Origin: Spirilliplanes yamanashiensis
GTDB taxonomy: Bacteria > Actinomycetota > Actinomycetes > Mycobacteriales > Micromonosporaceae
DNA: 64,000 bases
Direction of reading: 5' to 3'
NCBI RefSeq assembly: GCF_016863475.1
Contig: NZ_BOOY01000004.1
Span: 1-64,000 of the forward strand
A program made the position numbers and the translations under genes. Below the pieces are notes generated by a model. It was not told the DNA's origin and did no database searches. It saw nothing but the letters and a program-made list of their open reading frames with translations. Each line of letters starts with the position of its first letter. Position 1 is the first letter of the stretch. Shown piece after piece: positions 10,293 to 20,208 of the stretch.

Positions 10293-11377
10293 CAGATGGT
10301 CACCGCCCGGACGCACAGCACGTCGGGCAGGTGCTCGGCGACGGGCGCCCACGACTCGCCCTCGTCGGCGCTGGCCCACACCTCGCCGGACCGGGTGCCG
10401 AAGTAGACGCCCGCCGGGTCGGCGTCGTCGGCGCACATCGCGTCACGCAGCACCACCGGGTAGTACGGCTGCTCGGGCAGGCCCGCCGACTGCGGCGTCC
10501 AGTGCTCGCCGGCGTCGGTGGAGCGGAACACCCGGCACTTCAGGTCGACGGGGTGCCGCTCGCCGTCGGCGGTCAGCGGGAACCCCCAGATGACGCCGGG
10601 CCGGCGCGGGTGCGCCACGATCGGGAAGCCGAAGTCGCTGGGCAGGGTGCCGGCGATCGACTGCCACGTCTCGCCCGCGTCGTCGGAGCGGTAGACGCCG
10701 TGGTGGTTCTGCGCGTAGAGGCGGCGGGGGTCGGCGGCGTCGCGGGCCACCTTGTGCACGCACTGGCCGAACTCCGGCCACGGGTCGGGCAGGAAGTAGG
10801 CCTTGATGCCGGTGTTCGTGGGCCGCCAGGTGGCCCCGCCGTCCGCCGTCTGGTAGACCCCGCCGGTCGACATCGCGACGACGACGCGGGCCGGGTCCTG
10901 CGGGTCGGGCAGGACGGTGTGGATGGCCTGGCCGCCGTAGCCCTCGCCCCACTCGGGCCGGTGCGGGTGGTCCCACAGGCTGCGGACCAGCTCGTACGTG
11001 CGGCCGCCGTCGGCGGAGCGGAACAGCGCGGACGGCTGGGTGCCCGCCCACACCACGCCCGGCTCGGCGTCGGTCGCCGGGGCGATCTGCCAGACCCGCT
11101 GCACCGCGGCGCCGGCGTCGGCCGGGAACGCCAGCGGCGCCGAGTCGGGCTCCTGCCAGGTGGCGCCCAGGTCGTCGCTGACCGCGACGCTGGGGCCCCA
11201 GTGGGAGCTGTCGACGCCCGCCAGCAGCCGCGGGGCGCCGCCGCGGCGGTCGACCGCCACCGCGTACACCGCCTGCATCGCGAAGTGGGCCGGGCCGACC
11301 TGCCAGGATCGGCGGTCGTCCGCCGCCTGCGCCAGGAACAGCCCCTTCTGCGTACCGATCGCCAGCAGCACCGCCAC
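10292..11377 (-). CDS. BNR/Asp-box beta-propeller protein (sialidase-like fold)
   Basis: 361 residues with six Asp-box motifs (SDDLGATW, SADGGRTY, TADGGATW, SDDAGETW, STDAGEHW, SADEGESW), each marking a blade of a sialidase/sortilin-type propeller. There is no signal peptide or membrane segment, so it should be cytoplasmic, and the catalytic pattern of true sialidases is not evident; an exo-alpha-sialidase label would be over-calling. The GTG at 11377 follows a good gggagg site. It is coupled by TGATG to the ubiquitin-like gene downstream, a pairing that recurs in actinomycetes as far as I recall. Confidence 0.88.
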   Translation of the reverse strand: MAVLLAIGTQKGLFLAQAADDRRSWQVGPAHFAMQAVYAVAVDRRGGAPRLLAGVDSSHWGPSVAVSDDLGATWQEPDSAPLAFPADAGAAVQRVWQIAPATDAEPGVVWAGTQPSALFRSADGGRTYELVRSLWDHPHRPEWGEGYGGQAIHTVLPDPQDPARVVVAMSTGGVYQTADGGATWRPTNTGIKAYFLPDPWPEFGQCVHKVARDAADPRRLYAQNHHGVYRSDDAGETWQSIAGTLPSDFGFPIVAHPRRPGVIWGFPLTADGERHPVDLKCRVFRSTDAGEHWTPQSAGLPEQPYYPVVLRDAMCADDADPAGVYFGTRSGEVWASADEGESWAPVAEHLPDVLCVRAVTI

Positions 11378-11493
11378 CGCGCACCTCCCGTCGAGAGCCT
11401 CCGGGGAACCGGATCGGCGGACAGTATGACCCCCGTCACCGACAAAAGTGCCGCCCCCGGGGGCATCGGGGAGGCTGGTGGGAGAATGGGCGG

Positions 11494-11901
11494 GTGAGCC
11501 GCCCGTCGTACCTGCGTTTCCGCCAGCCCGGCGCGATCTTCGTCGCCGCCGCCCTCGCCACCGTCGGCGCGCTGCCGCTCGCCGGGCAGAGCTGGTACCT
11601 GGCGCCGGTGATCCTGGTGCCGCTGCTGGTCGCGGTGTGGGCGTGGCGGTCCGGCACCGACATCGGCCGGGACGCGCTGCGCGTGCGGGCGCTGTTCGGC
11701 CAGCGGCTGGTGCCGTGGAAGCAGGTCGCCGAGCTGGTGCCGGACGCCAAGAGCCGCGTCTCGGCGCACCTGACCGACGGCAACCTGCTGCGGCTGCCCG
11801 GCGTGTACGCCCGCGACCTGCCGGTCATCGTGGCCGCCGCGACCGGCACCCCGCTCGAGCGCCCCGCGGCCGCCGAGGCGGACGCCCCCGACGCTCAGTA
11901 G
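11494..11901 (+). CDS. Small membrane protein with bacterial PH-like domain
   Basis: 135 residues: two closely spaced membrane helices (about 12-50), then a PH-like segment beginning around DIGRDALRVRALFGQRLVPW, as in bPH_6-type actinobacterial membrane proteins. Function unknown. The GTG at 11494 has GAGAAT exactly 6 bases upstream, a weak -10 match compatible with a leaderless start, and a ggaga that could serve as a ribosome site. Its 3' end overlaps the convergent dehydrogenase remnant by 7 bases. Confidence 0.8.
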   Translation: MSRPSYLRFRQPGAIFVAAALATVGALPLAGQSWYLAPVILVPLLVAVWAWRSGTDIGRDALRVRALFGQRLVPWKQVAELVPDAKSRVSAHLTDGNLLRLPGVYARDLPVIVAAATGTPLERPAAAEADAPDAQ

Positions 11902-12819
11902 CCGTCGGCGACCTCGTTGGCCAACGGCTCGCCGGCCGCGTACCGCCGCAGTTGCTCCCCGGCGAGCCGGTAGCCGCGCGGCAGCAGCCCGCGGACCGCG
12001 CCCCCGACGTGCGGGGTGATCAGCACGTTCGGCAGGTTCCACAGCGGGTGGCCGGCGGGCAGCGGCTCCGGGTCGGTGACGTCGAGGGCGGCGGCCAGCC
12101 GCCCGGAGGCGGTCTCGGCCAGCAGCGCGGCCGTGTCGACGACCGGGCCGCGGGCCGCGTTGACCAGCAGCGCGCCGTCGGGCAGCGCGGCCAGGAACGC
12201 GGCGTCGACCAGGCCGCGGGTGGCGTCGGTGAGCGGCACCACGAGGATCACGACCTGGGCGGACGGCAGCAGCCCCGGCAGCTCGCCGACGCCGTGCACG
12301 CCCTCGGCGGGCCGCGCCGTGCGCGCCACCCGGGTCAGCTCGACGTCGAAGGGGGCCAGCTTCGCCGCGATCGCCGCCCCGATCGACCCGGCCCCCACCA
12401 GCAGCACCCGCTTGCCGGTCAGCTCGTCCGTCGGGGTCTGGTCGGTGATCCACTCGCCGCGCTGCTGGGCGCGCGCGCGAACGCGGGGAAGCGGCGCAGC
12501 GCGGCCAGCGTGGCGGTGAGCACCCACTCGCTGGTGGAGGCGTCGTGCACGCCGCGCCCGTCGCACAGGCGTACCCCCGCCGGGACCCGGCCCGCCCACG
12601 CGTCGGCGCCGGCGGACAGCAGCTGGACCACCCGCAGCCCGGGCATGCGGCCGAGCAGGTCGGCGCCGCGGCCGACCGTGCCGAACGGCGGCACCCAGAA
12701 CTCGACGTCGGCCGGATCCGACGGCAGCGGGAGGGGCGCTCGCACACCTCGAGGGTCACGTCCCGCGGCAGCGGGCCGATCAGCTCGCGGCCGGGCTCGT
12801 GCGCGATCCACACCTTCAC
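11895..12819 (-). pseudogene. D-2-hydroxyacid dehydrogenase with two frameshifts
   Basis: Three reading frames in succession make one NAD-dependent 2-hydroxyacid dehydrogenase: GTG at 12819 (VKVWIAHEPGRELIG), then LPLPSDPADVEFWVPPFG after a shift near 12731-12745, then QQRGEWITDQTP and the Rossmann motif VLLVGAGSIGAAIA after a second shift in a GC-dinucleotide run near 12468-12482. NAARGPVV and ITPHVGG are intact. Both shifts look like single-base losses; restoring both gives 927 bp, a normal 308-residue protein. A TAGGGT box lies 7 bases before the GTG. Either a fresh pseudogene or two assembly errors in GC runs. Confidence 0.8.
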
Positions 12820-12826
12820 CCGCCCG

Positions 12827-12875
12827 ACCCTAGCTGTCCACAGGCCCGGAACCACTCAGCTGCCGCGGCTACCCT
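12827..12875. promoter_or_regulatory. Divergent leaderless promoter pair
   Basis: On the minus strand TAGGGT (12832-12827) lies 7 bases before the GTG at 12819; on the plus strand TACCCT (12870-12875) lies 6 bases before the GTG at 12882. Neither gene has a visible ribosome site, so both transcripts probably start at the start codon. Confidence 0.55.
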
Positions 12876-12881
12876 GTCCGG

Positions 12882-14030
12882 GTGAGGGTGATCAGGGCGA
12901 TGTGCGGGGCCGTGCTGGCGGGTGTGCTGGCGGTGGCGTCCGGCTGCGCGTTCGGTCCGCCCGACGCGCAGGAGACCGGCGGCACGCCGCCGCGGTTCCC
13001 CACCCCGTCGGCCCAGCCGGACTCCGGCGCCGAGCAGGAGGTCGTCGCCACCGTGCTGGCGAAGGGCCTGGCCACCCCGTGGGGCCTGGCGTTCCTGCCG
13101 AACGGCGCGGCCCTGGTCACCGAGCGCGACAGCGGCCGCATCCTGCAGCTCGGGCCCGAGTCCGACACCGAGGGGCTCAAGGTCACCGAGATCCAGAAGC
13201 TGACCGAGCCGGTGCCCGAGGGTGAGGGCGGCCTGATGGGCATCGCCGTCTCCCCGACGTACGAGACCGACAACACCGTCTTCGTCTACTACTCCACGGC
13301 CACCGACAACCGCGTCGCCAGCCTCGTGCTGAAGCAGAAGCCGAAGCCGATCCTCACCGGCATCCCGCACTCGGCGATCCACAACGGCGGCCGCATCGCG
13401 TTCGGCCCCGACGGCTTCCTCTACGTCGCCACCGGCGACGGCTCGCAGCGCGCCCTCGCCCAGGACCCGAAGAGCCTCGCCGGCAAGATCCTGCGCGTCA
13501 CCACCGCCGGCAAGCCGGCGCCGGGCAACCCGGTGAGGAACTCCCCGGTCTGGTCCCTCGGCCACCGCAACGTGCAGGGCCTCGCCTGGGACGAGGCCGG
13601 CCGGCTCTACGCCTCCGAGTTCGGCCAGAACACGTTCGACGAGATGAACGTCGTCCAGCCCGGCAAGAACTACGGCTGGCCGCTGGTCGAGGGCACGGGC
13701 GCCGACCCGAAGTACGTCAACCCGCTGGTCACCTGGCCCACCGCCGACGCGTCGTGCTCCGGCGTCGCCGTGCTCGACGACCTCGTCGTCACCGCCTGCC
13801 TGCGCGGCGAGCGCCTCTGGGCGCTGCAGCTGACCGGCAACGGCACCCTGCTCGGCCAGCCGCAGCCGCTGCTGGTCGGCGAGTTCGGCCGGCTGCGCAG
13901 CATCGTCGCCGCCCCGGACGGCTCGCTCTGGGTGACCACCTCGAACAAGGACGGCCGCGGCGAGCCGAAGCCCGACGACGATCGGGTCATCCGGCTGGTG
14001 TTCTCCGGCGGCGGAGCCGGCGTCACCTGA
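12882..14030 (+). CDS. PQQ-dependent sugar dehydrogenase-like lipoprotein
   Basis: 382 residues. The N-terminus is a lipoprotein signal with lipobox ASGC (Cys22), followed by a Pro/Ser-rich spacer and a six-bladed propeller of the soluble glucose dehydrogenase / Hedgehog-interacting-protein type: [78 protein letters not shown]. The His/Arg set expected to hold the quinone is largely visible. Likely a membrane-anchored aldose or other sugar oxidoreductase outside the cell; substrate unknown. The GTG start has TACCCT exactly 6 bases upstream. Confidence 0.9.
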   Translation: MRVIRAMCGAVLAGVLAVASGCAFGPPDAQETGGTPPRFPTPSAQPDSGAEQEVVATVLAKGLATPWGLAFLPNGAALVTERDSGRILQLGPESDTEGLKVTEIQKLTEPVPEGEGGLMGIAVSPTYETDNTVFVYYSTATDNRVASLVLKQKPKPILTGIPHSAIHNGGRIAFGPDGFLYVATGDGSQRALAQDPKSLAGKILRVTTAGKPAPGNPVRNSPVWSLGHRNVQGLAWDEAGRLYASEFGQNTFDEMNVVQPGKNYGWPLVEGTGADPKYVNPLVTWPTADASCSGVAVLDDLVVTACLRGERLWALQLTGNGTLLGQPQPLLVGEFGRLRSIVAAPDGSLWVTTSNKDGRGEPKPDDDRVIRLVFSGGGAGVT

Positions 14031-14074
14031 TCATCGTGTTTGGCGACCGGCGAGCTCGGGCAGGTGAGCGACAG

Positions 14075-15715
14075 ATGAGCGACAACCGGACCGGGCTGCG
14101 TGCGCGCCTGTCGACACTGCTGCGGCACCGCTGGACCCGGCGCACCGGGGTCGCGCTCGCCGTGCTGACCGTCGCACTCAGCGGCGTCGTCGTCGGCGTG
14201 CTGCTCGGCGGCCGCACCACCGTCGACGTCGGCCCGTTCCGCGCCCAGCTCGCGGCCACGCCGGCGCTCGGCGGCGAGACCGAGATCAACATCCCGCCGC
14301 TGGGCTCGCTGCACCTCGACAGCCACGACGGGCCCGTCCACCTCCAGGTCCAGCTCGGCGAGCTCGACCAGGGCCGCACCGAGGCGCTCATCGACAACCC
14401 CGGCGGCATCGCCGCCGCCAGCCAGAGCGCCGTCGGCGACGTCCGCAGCGGCATCACCCGGCTCGCGCTGCGCTCCCTCGGCGCCGCCGTCGCCGGCGCG
14501 CTGCTGCTCGCCGTGCTCGTCTTCCGCCGCAACTGGGCGCGCATCGCCTGGTCCGGCGGCCTCGCCCTGGCCACCTCCGCCGGCACGCTCGGCGTCGCGG
14601 CCCTCACCGTCCGCGCCGACTCGATCGAGGAGCCACGGTACGAGGGCCTGCTGGTCAACGCCCCCGCCGTCGTCGGCGACGCCCGCAAGATCGCCGACAA
14701 CTACGGCCGGTACGCCGACCAGCTCCAGGCGCTCGTCGGCAACGTCGGGCGCATCTACACCGCCGTGTCGACCCTGCCCGTGTACGAGCCCGCCCCCAAC
14801 ACCACCCGGGTCCTGCACATCTCCGACATGCACCTCAGCCCCACCGCCTGGCCGGTGCTGCAGACGGTCGTGAAGCAGTTCGGCATCAACGTCGTCATCG
14901 ACACCGGCGACATCGTCGACTGGGGCAGCGCGGCCGAGGCGTCATACGTGGACGGGATCCGCCAGCTCGGCGTCCCGTACGTGTACGTCCGCGGCAACCA
15001 CGACTCCATGGCGACCGCCGCCGCCGTCGACCGCCAGCCCGACACCACCGTCCTCGACGGCACCGTCGCCACCGTCAACGGCCTCACCATCGCCGGCATC
15101 GGCGACCCCCGCTTCACCCCCGACAAGACCAACGAGCCCGCCCCCGGCGGCGCCGCCGAGACCGACCCCGCATCATCGCCGGAGACCCGCAGCGGCGCCG
15201 CCCTCGCCGCCACCATCCGCGCCTCCGCCGAACCGGTTGACATCGCCCTCATCCACGACCCCGCCGCCGCCCAGGCCCTCGACGGCGTCGTGCCCGTCGT
15301 CCTCGCCGGCCACACCCACAAGCGCGAGGTGCGGATGCTCGACCCGCTGCCGGGCGCCACCGCGACCCGGCTCATGGTCCAGGGGTCCACCGGCGGCGCG
15401 GGTCTGCGCGGGCTGGAGGGCGAGCAGCCGCTGCCGCTGGCCATGTCGGTGCTGTACTTCGACGAGAACCAGGTGCTCAAGGCCTACGACGACATCCAGG
15501 TCGGCGGCACCGGGCAGGCGCAGGTCACCCTCGAACGCAAGGTGGTCGAGGACCCGGCCCGCGAGGCGTCGCCGACGACCCCGCTGACGACCCAGCCGTC
15601 GGCCCCGAACGGCTCGGCCTCTGGCGGCCCGGCCCCGGACGGCGCCCAGCCGGGCGGCTCGGCCCGCTCGTCGGCGGAGCCGGGCTCGGGCGCGGCGCCA
15701 CGCCCGACCGGCTGA
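14075..15715 (+). CDS. Membrane-anchored metallophosphoesterase
   Basis: 546 residues. Two hydrophobic stretches (about 27-47 and 137-180) frame an N-terminal region. The calcineurin-like domain from about 245 carries all five metal motifs: HISDMHL, DTGDIVDWG, RGNHDS, ALIHDP and AGHTHK. The C-terminal ~65 residues are a Pro/Ser/Gly-rich low-complexity tail. Orientation suggests the phosphoesterase domain is extracytoplasmic. The substrate cannot be named. ATG 14075 is chosen because the first helix follows it directly. It ends in a bidirectional terminator shared with ilvD. Confidence 0.88.
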   Translation: MSDNRTGLRARLSTLLRHRWTRRTGVALAVLTVALSGVVVGVLLGGRTTVDVGPFRAQLAATPALGGETEINIPPLGSLHLDSHDGPVHLQVQLGELDQGRTEALIDNPGGIAAASQSAVGDVRSGITRLALRSLGAAVAGALLLAVLVFRRNWARIAWSGGLALATSAGTLGVAALTVRADSIEEPRYEGLLVNAPAVVGDARKIADNYGRYADQLQALVGNVGRIYTAVSTLPVYEPAPNTTRVLHISDMHLSPTAWPVLQTVVKQFGINVVIDTGDIVDWGSAAEASYVDGIRQLGVPYVYVRGNHDSMATAAAVDRQPDTTVLDGTVATVNGLTIAGIGDPRFTPDKTNEPAPGGAAETDPASSPETRSGAALAATIRASAEPVDIALIHDPAAAQALDGVVPVVLAGHTHKREVRMLDPLPGATATRLMVQGSTGGAGLRGLEGEQPLPLAMSVLYFDENQVLKAYDDIQVGGTGQAQVTLERKVVEDPAREASPTTPLTTQPSAPNGSASGGPAPDGAQPGGSARSSAEPGSGAAPRPTG

Positions 15716-15780
15716 GGCCACACCCTCGCGCGACCCGGCACGCGCGGCCCCACCGGCACCAGCCGGCGACCGCCGGCCCG

Positions 15781-15804
15781 CCGGCGCCTCACGCGAGGCG
15801 CCGG
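15781..15804. terminator. Bidirectional hairpin between convergent genes
   Basis: A perfect 10-bp stem (ccggcgcctc / gaggcgccgg) with loop ACGC sits between the phosphoesterase stop (15715) and the ilvD stop (15824), placed to end both transcripts. Confidence 0.65.
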
Positions 15805-15823
15805 GGGCCACTCCGAGAGAGCG

Positions 15824-17671
15824 CTACTCCGGCACCCGCCGGTACGCGCCGTCGCTCGCCGACGTCGCCATCGACGCGTACGCCCGCAGGGCCGCGGACA
15901 CCGGCCGCTGGCGGTCCACCGGCGTGTACGGCTTCGGCCGGCGCTCCTCCTCGTGCCGGCGCTGGGCCAGCTCCTCGTCGCCGACGTTGAGGTGGATGCT
16001 GCGGCCCGGGATGTCGATGGTGATCTCGTCGCCGGTGCGGACCAGGGCGATCAGCCCGCCACCCGCCGCCTCGGGGGAGACGTGGCCGATGGACAGGCCG
16101 GAGGTGCCGCCGGAGAAGCGGCCGTCGGTGATGAGCGCGCACGCCTTGCCCAGGCCCCGGCCCTTGAGGAACGAGGTCGGGTAGAGCATCTCCTGCATGC
16201 CGGGGCCGCCGCGCGGGCCCTCGTACCGGATGACGACGACGTCGCCGGCGACGACCTGCTTGCCGAGGATGCCGGTGACGGCGTCGTCCTGGGACTCGAA
16301 GACGCGGGCGGGGCCGGTGAACTTCCAGACCTCCTCGGGCACGCCGGCGGTCTTCACGACGCAGCCGTCGGGGGCGAGGTTGCCGAAGAGGATGGCCAGG
16401 CCGCCGTCGGCGGTGTAGGCGTGCTCGACGGAGCGGATGCAGCCGGCGGCCGCGTCGGTGTCGAGGCTGGCCCAGCGGTTGGTTGTGGAGAACGGCTCGA
16501 CGGTGCGCACCCCGCCGGGGGCGGCGTGGAACAGTTCGAGCGCCTCGGCGGACGGCGAGCCGCCCCGGATGTCCCACTCGGCGAGCCAGGAGTCCAGGTC
16601 GGGGGAGTGCACGGACCGCACGCCGCGCTTCAGCGCGCCGCCGCGGTCGAGCTCGCCGAGCAGGGCGGGGATGCCGCCGGCCCGGTGGACGTCCTCCATG
16701 TGGTACTTCGGGCTGTTCGGGGCGACCTTGGCCAGGCAGGGCACGCGGCGGCTGACGGCGTCGATGTCGACCACGCCGAAGTCGACGTCGGCCTCGCGGG
16801 CGGCGGCGAGCAGGTGCAGCACCGTGTTGGTGGAGCCGCCCATGGCCACGTCGAGGGCGACGGCGTTCTCGAACGCGTCGCGGGAGGCGATGGCGCGGGG
16901 CAGGACGGAGGTGTCGTCGCGCTCGTAGTACGCCCGGGCCAGGTCGACGACGAGGGCGCCGGCCCGCTCGAACAGCGCCTTGCGGGCGGCGTGGGTGGCC
17001 AGCGTCGAGCCGTTGCCGGGCAGGGACAGCCCGATGGCCTCGGTGAGGCAGTTCATGGAGTTGGCGGTGAACATGCCGGAGCAGGAGCCGCAGGTGGGGC
17101 AGGCGGACCGCTCGATGACGCCGAGCTGCTCGTCGGTGACGGCGTCGTTGGACGCGGCGACCATGGCGTCGACCAGGTCGAGCTTCTCGTGCACGACGCC
17201 CTCGATGGCGACCGTCTTGCCGGCCTCCATGGGGCCGCCGGAGACGAACACGGTGGGGATGTTGAGCCGCAGCGCGGCCAGCAGCATGCCCGGCGTGATC
17301 TTGTCGCAGTTCGAGATGCAGACCAGGGCGTCGGCGCAGTGCGCGTTGACCATGTACTCGACGGCGTCGGCGATGAGCTCGCGGCTGGGCAGCGAGTAGA
17401 GCATGCCGCCGTGGCCCATGGCGATGCCGTCGTCGACCGCGATCGTGTTGAACTCGCGTCCGATGCCGCCGGCCTCGAACACCGCATCCGCCACCAGAGC
17501 GCCCATGTTCCGCAGGTGGACGTGTCCGGGTACGAACTGGGTGAAGCTGTTGGCGATGGCGACGATCGGCTTGCCGAAGTCGTCGTCGGTCATGCCGGTG
17601 GCGCGCCACAGGGCGCGGGCGCCGGCCATGGTGCGGCCATGGGTGGAGGTACGCGAGCGCAGCTCAGGCAT
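15824..17671 (-). CDS. ilvD: Dihydroxy-acid dehydratase
   Basis: IlvD removes water from 2,3-dihydroxy-isovalerate and -methylvalerate, the third common step of valine and isoleucine synthesis, with an Fe-S cluster. The 615-residue product shows the cluster cysteines in SNCDKITPG and [18 protein letters not shown] and the C-terminal [21 protein letters not shown] 17671 begins the family-typical [19 protein letters not shown]. It is divergent from the third GGDEF/EAL gene and separate from ilvBNC. A weak CACACT lies 6 bases before the ATG. Confidence 0.97.
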   Translation of the reverse strand: MPELRSRTSTHGRTMAGARALWRATGMTDDDFGKPIVAIANSFTQFVPGHVHLRNMGALVADAVFEAGGIGREFNTIAVDDGIAMGHGGMLYSLPSRELIADAVEYMVNAHCADALVCISNCDKITPGMLLAALRLNIPTVFVSGGPMEAGKTVAIEGVVHEKLDLVDAMVAASNDAVTDEQLGVIERSACPTCGSCSGMFTANSMNCLTEAIGLSLPGNGSTLATHAARKALFERAGALVVDLARAYYERDDTSVLPRAIASRDAFENAVALDVAMGGSTNTVLHLLAAAREADVDFGVVDIDAVSRRVPCLAKVAPNSPKYHMEDVHRAGGIPALLGELDRGGALKRGVRSVHSPDLDSWLAEWDIRGGSPSAEALELFHAAPGGVRTVEPFSTTNRWASLDTDAAAGCIRSVEHAYTADGGLAILFGNLAPDGCVVKTAGVPEEVWKFTGPARVFESQDDAVTGILGKQVVAGDVVVIRYEGPRGGPGMQEMLYPTSFLKGRGLGKACALITDGRFSGGTSGLSIGHVSPEAAGGGLIALVRTGDEITIDIPGRSIHLNVGDEELAQRRHEEERRPKPYTPVDRQRPVSAALRAYASMATSASDGAYRRVPE

Positions 17672-17789
17672 CCCACCAGTGTGGCACCGTCAGGGGCGGT
17701 ACCGCCCGCGCAGCCCCGGACCCGGTCCAGAAGACGGGACGGTTGCACGATCGTCCGACTCCCCGAAAGGGTGATCGGTACGGCAGAGT

Positions 17790-20204
17790 GTGACCGTGCA
17801 CTCTCCGTCCGGTGTGGAGTGGGCCGCCCTGGCGAGCCTGCTCGTCGCGGTGCCCGCCGTCGCGTTGCTCGCCTTCTCCGGCCGGCGGCACACGGGAGCG
17901 GCCCGGCGGGCGCATCTGATCCTGGCCGCGGGCGGCGCCGTGGTCGTCGGGGCGGCCCTGGCGGGCCTGCTCAGCGCGGTGCTGGCGCACTCGGCCGCGC
18001 CGGGCGACCGGCTGCACGACAACGCGCTGGGCTCGGCCGTCGCGGTGGCGATGGCGCTGGGCACGGCCACCCTGTTCGCGGGCACGCTGCTGCTGCCGGG
18101 CGCGTCGGAGACGACGGCGGCGGCGCTGCGGCACCTGCTCGACGGCCTGGTCATCGCGGCCGCGGCCTGGTTCGTGGGCTGGGTGCTGGTGGTGGGGCCG
18201 ACCCGGCTGCTGGGCGACCGCACCCCGTACGGCTGCCTGCCCCTGCTGCTGCCGCTCGGGGTGGCGGTGGTGGCGGGCGGGCTGACCACCGTGCTGACCA
18301 TGCGCGCGCACCGGCCGCGGCACATCACGGTGCAGGTGGGGGCCGGGGTGACGCTGGTGGCGGTCGCGGCGACGGCGCTGGCGGGCGGCATCTGCCAGGC
18401 GTGGACCGTGGCGATCCTGCTCAGCGCGGTCCTGCTGCCGATCGGCCTGACCGCGGTGGCGGCGGCGGTGCGCGACGCGGACCGCCCGGTGGCGGCGACC
18501 AGCGACGTGACCCGGCGCGGCACCGGCTACGCGTTCGTGCCGATGATCGCGATGGTGGTCGCGGCCGGCTACCACGTGTCGGCGGGCGGCCAGTTCCAGG
18601 GCATGGGGGTGGCCGCCGCCTGCGTCGAGGGCCTGGTGCTGGTGGCCCGGCAGTACCTGGCGCTGGGCGACGTGCGCCGGTACGCCGACCGGCTGCGCGA
18701 GCGGGAGGCGCACTTCCGCGAGCTGGCGCACACCGACCCGCTGACCGGGCTGGCGAACCGGCGCGGCCTGCTGCGGGCGCTGCGCGAGCAGGACGCCGGC
18801 GACGGCCCGCGCGCCCTGGTCGCCACCGACCTGGACGGCTTCAAGAACGTCAACGACACCCGCGGCCACGACGTCGGCGACGAGGTGCTCGCCGAGGTGG
18901 GCCGCCGGCTGCGCGGCAACCTGCGGCCGGACGGCGTGGCGGCGCGGCTGGGCGGCGACGAGTTCGCGGTGCTCATCCCGGCGGGGGCCGACCAGGCGAG
19001 GGCGGCCGCGGCGACGCTGCTGGAGCTGCTGTCGCGGCCGTACGAGCTGAGCACCGGCACGGTCTTCCTCTCGGCAAGCATCGGCGTGGCGGCCGAGGAG
19101 GAGCGCGGCGACGCCACCGCCCTGATGCGCGACGCCGACCTGGCGCTGCGCGCGGCGAAGCAGCGCGGCAAGAACCGGGTGGAGCCCTACGACGCCCGCT
19201 ACGACTCCTCGCTGCGCCGCCGCAGCATCCTGGAGCACGAGCTGCGCGGCGCGATCGGGCGCGACGAGTTCCGGCTGGTGTTCCAGCCGGTGGTGACGGT
19301 GCCGACGATGCGCCCGGTGGGCGGCGAGGCGCTGCTGCGCTGGCGGCACCCGGAGCTGGGCGCGGTGCGCCCGGACGAGTTCATCCCGGTGGCGGAGGAG
19401 AGCGGCCAGATCTGCGAGATCGGCGCCTGGGTGCTGGACCAGGCGTGCCGGCAGCTCGCGGGCTGGCTGGCGGCGGGCCACGACGTGTGGGTGTCGGTGA
19501 ACGTGTCGCCGCGCGAGCTGCACAACGCCGACTACGCGGAGCGCGTCGCCGAGGTGCTGCGCCGGCACGAGGTCCCGCCGCAGCGCATCGTGCTGGAGGT
19601 GACGGAGCACGCGGTCGCCACCGACCTGGCGGAGCTGATCCGGCGGCTGACCGCCCTGCGCGAGACGGGCGTGCGGATCGCCCTGGACGACTTCGGCGCG
19701 GGCTACTCGTCGCTGGGGCAGCTGCGCAACCTGCCCGTCGACATCCTGAAGATCGACCACGCGCTGGTGGCGGAGCCGGAGTCGCGCACGGGCACCGCGG
19801 CGCCCCTGGTCGACGTGGTGGTGCGCCTCGGGCACCGGCTGGGCCTGGAGGTGATCGCCGAGGGCATCGGCACGCCGGGGCAGCGCGCGGTGGTGGAGGA
19901 GGCCGGCTGCCGGCTGGGCCAGGGCTCGCTGTTCGGGTGGGGCGTGCCGCCGGAGCACTTCGAGGCGCAGCTGCGCACCGCGTCGTCGTCGGCGGCGCGG
20001 CTGGTGCCGGTGCCGCCGCGGCAGCGCCCGGCCGTTCCCGCGGGGCGCACGGCGCGCAGCCAGTTCGTCATGATCGCGCCCGGGGTGCGCCAGCTCAGGG
20101 CCCTGCTGCCGACCGATCCGGGCTTCGTCGACGAGGCCGGCGACGAGCCGCCGGCTCAGGATGTGAGATCAGTTGACTCGCCGGATGAGATGCGTCAGGC
20201 TTAG
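17790..20204 (+). CDS. Membrane GGDEF/EAL cyclic-di-GMP protein
   Basis: 804 residues: eight or so membrane helices in the first ~270 residues, GGDEF with RLGGDEFAVLIP, EAL with GGEALLRWRHPELG, VTEHAV and LDDFGAGYSS, then a short Arg/Pro-rich tail. No PAS domain is obvious and the RxxD inhibitory site is not at its normal spacing. It starts at GTG 17790 (GTG 17796 is an alternative) and ends four bases before the ilvB leader ORF, so its last ~30 bases contain the predicted ilvB promoter. Expression may read through into the ilv attenuator. Confidence 0.9.
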   Translation: MTVHSPSGVEWAALASLLVAVPAVALLAFSGRRHTGAARRAHLILAAGGAVVVGAALAGLLSAVLAHSAAPGDRLHDNALGSAVAVAMALGTATLFAGTLLLPGASETTAAALRHLLDGLVIAAAAWFVGWVLVVGPTRLLGDRTPYGCLPLLLPLGVAVVAGGLTTVLTMRAHRPRHITVQVGAGVTLVAVAATALAGGICQAWTVAILLSAVLLPIGLTAVAAAVRDADRPVAATSDVTRRGTGYAFVPMIAMVVAAGYHVSAGGQFQGMGVAAACVEGLVLVARQYLALGDVRRYADRLREREAHFRELAHTDPLTGLANRRGLLRALREQDAGDGPRALVATDLDGFKNVNDTRGHDVGDEVLAEVGRRLRGNLRPDGVAARLGGDEFAVLIPAGADQARAAAATLLELLSRPYELSTGTVFLSASIGVAAEEERGDATALMRDADLALRAAKQRGKNRVEPYDARYDSSLRRRSILEHELRGAIGRDEFRLVFQPVVTVPTMRPVGGEALLRWRHPELGAVRPDEFIPVAEESGQICEIGAWVLDQACRQLAGWLAAGHDVWVSVNVSPRELHNADYAERVAEVLRRHEVPPQRIVLEVTEHAVATDLAELIRRLTALRETGVRIALDDFGAGYSSLGQLRNLPVDILKIDHALVAEPESRTGTAAPLVDVVVRLGHRLGLEVIAEGIGTPGQRAVVEEAGCRLGQGSLFGWGVPPEHFEAQLRTASSSAARLVPVPPRQRPAVPAGRTARSQFVMIAPGVRQLRALLPTDPGFVDEAGDEPPAQDVRSVDSPDEMRQA
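20173..20201 (+). promoter_or_regulatory. Predicted ilvBNC promoter inside 3' end of GGDEF/EAL gene
   Basis: TTGACT (20173-20178), a 17-base spacer and CAGGCT (20196-20201). The start codon of the leader ORF lies 7 bases after the -10, so the RNA would begin at or next to that ATG (leaderless). No ribosome site precedes the leader ORF, which supports this. Confidence 0.55.
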
Positions 20205-20208
20205 CCGC

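Noticed and set aside
10292-11377. Exo-alpha-sialidase
   Set aside because: Asp-box repeats show only the propeller fold; no signal peptide and no recognisable arginine triad.
15953-20176. Very long open frame on the plus strand across ilvD
   Set aside because: It is antisense to a clear ilvD and then out of frame with the GGDEF/EAL gene; long spurious frames are expected in such GC-rich DNA and its product is low-complexity.
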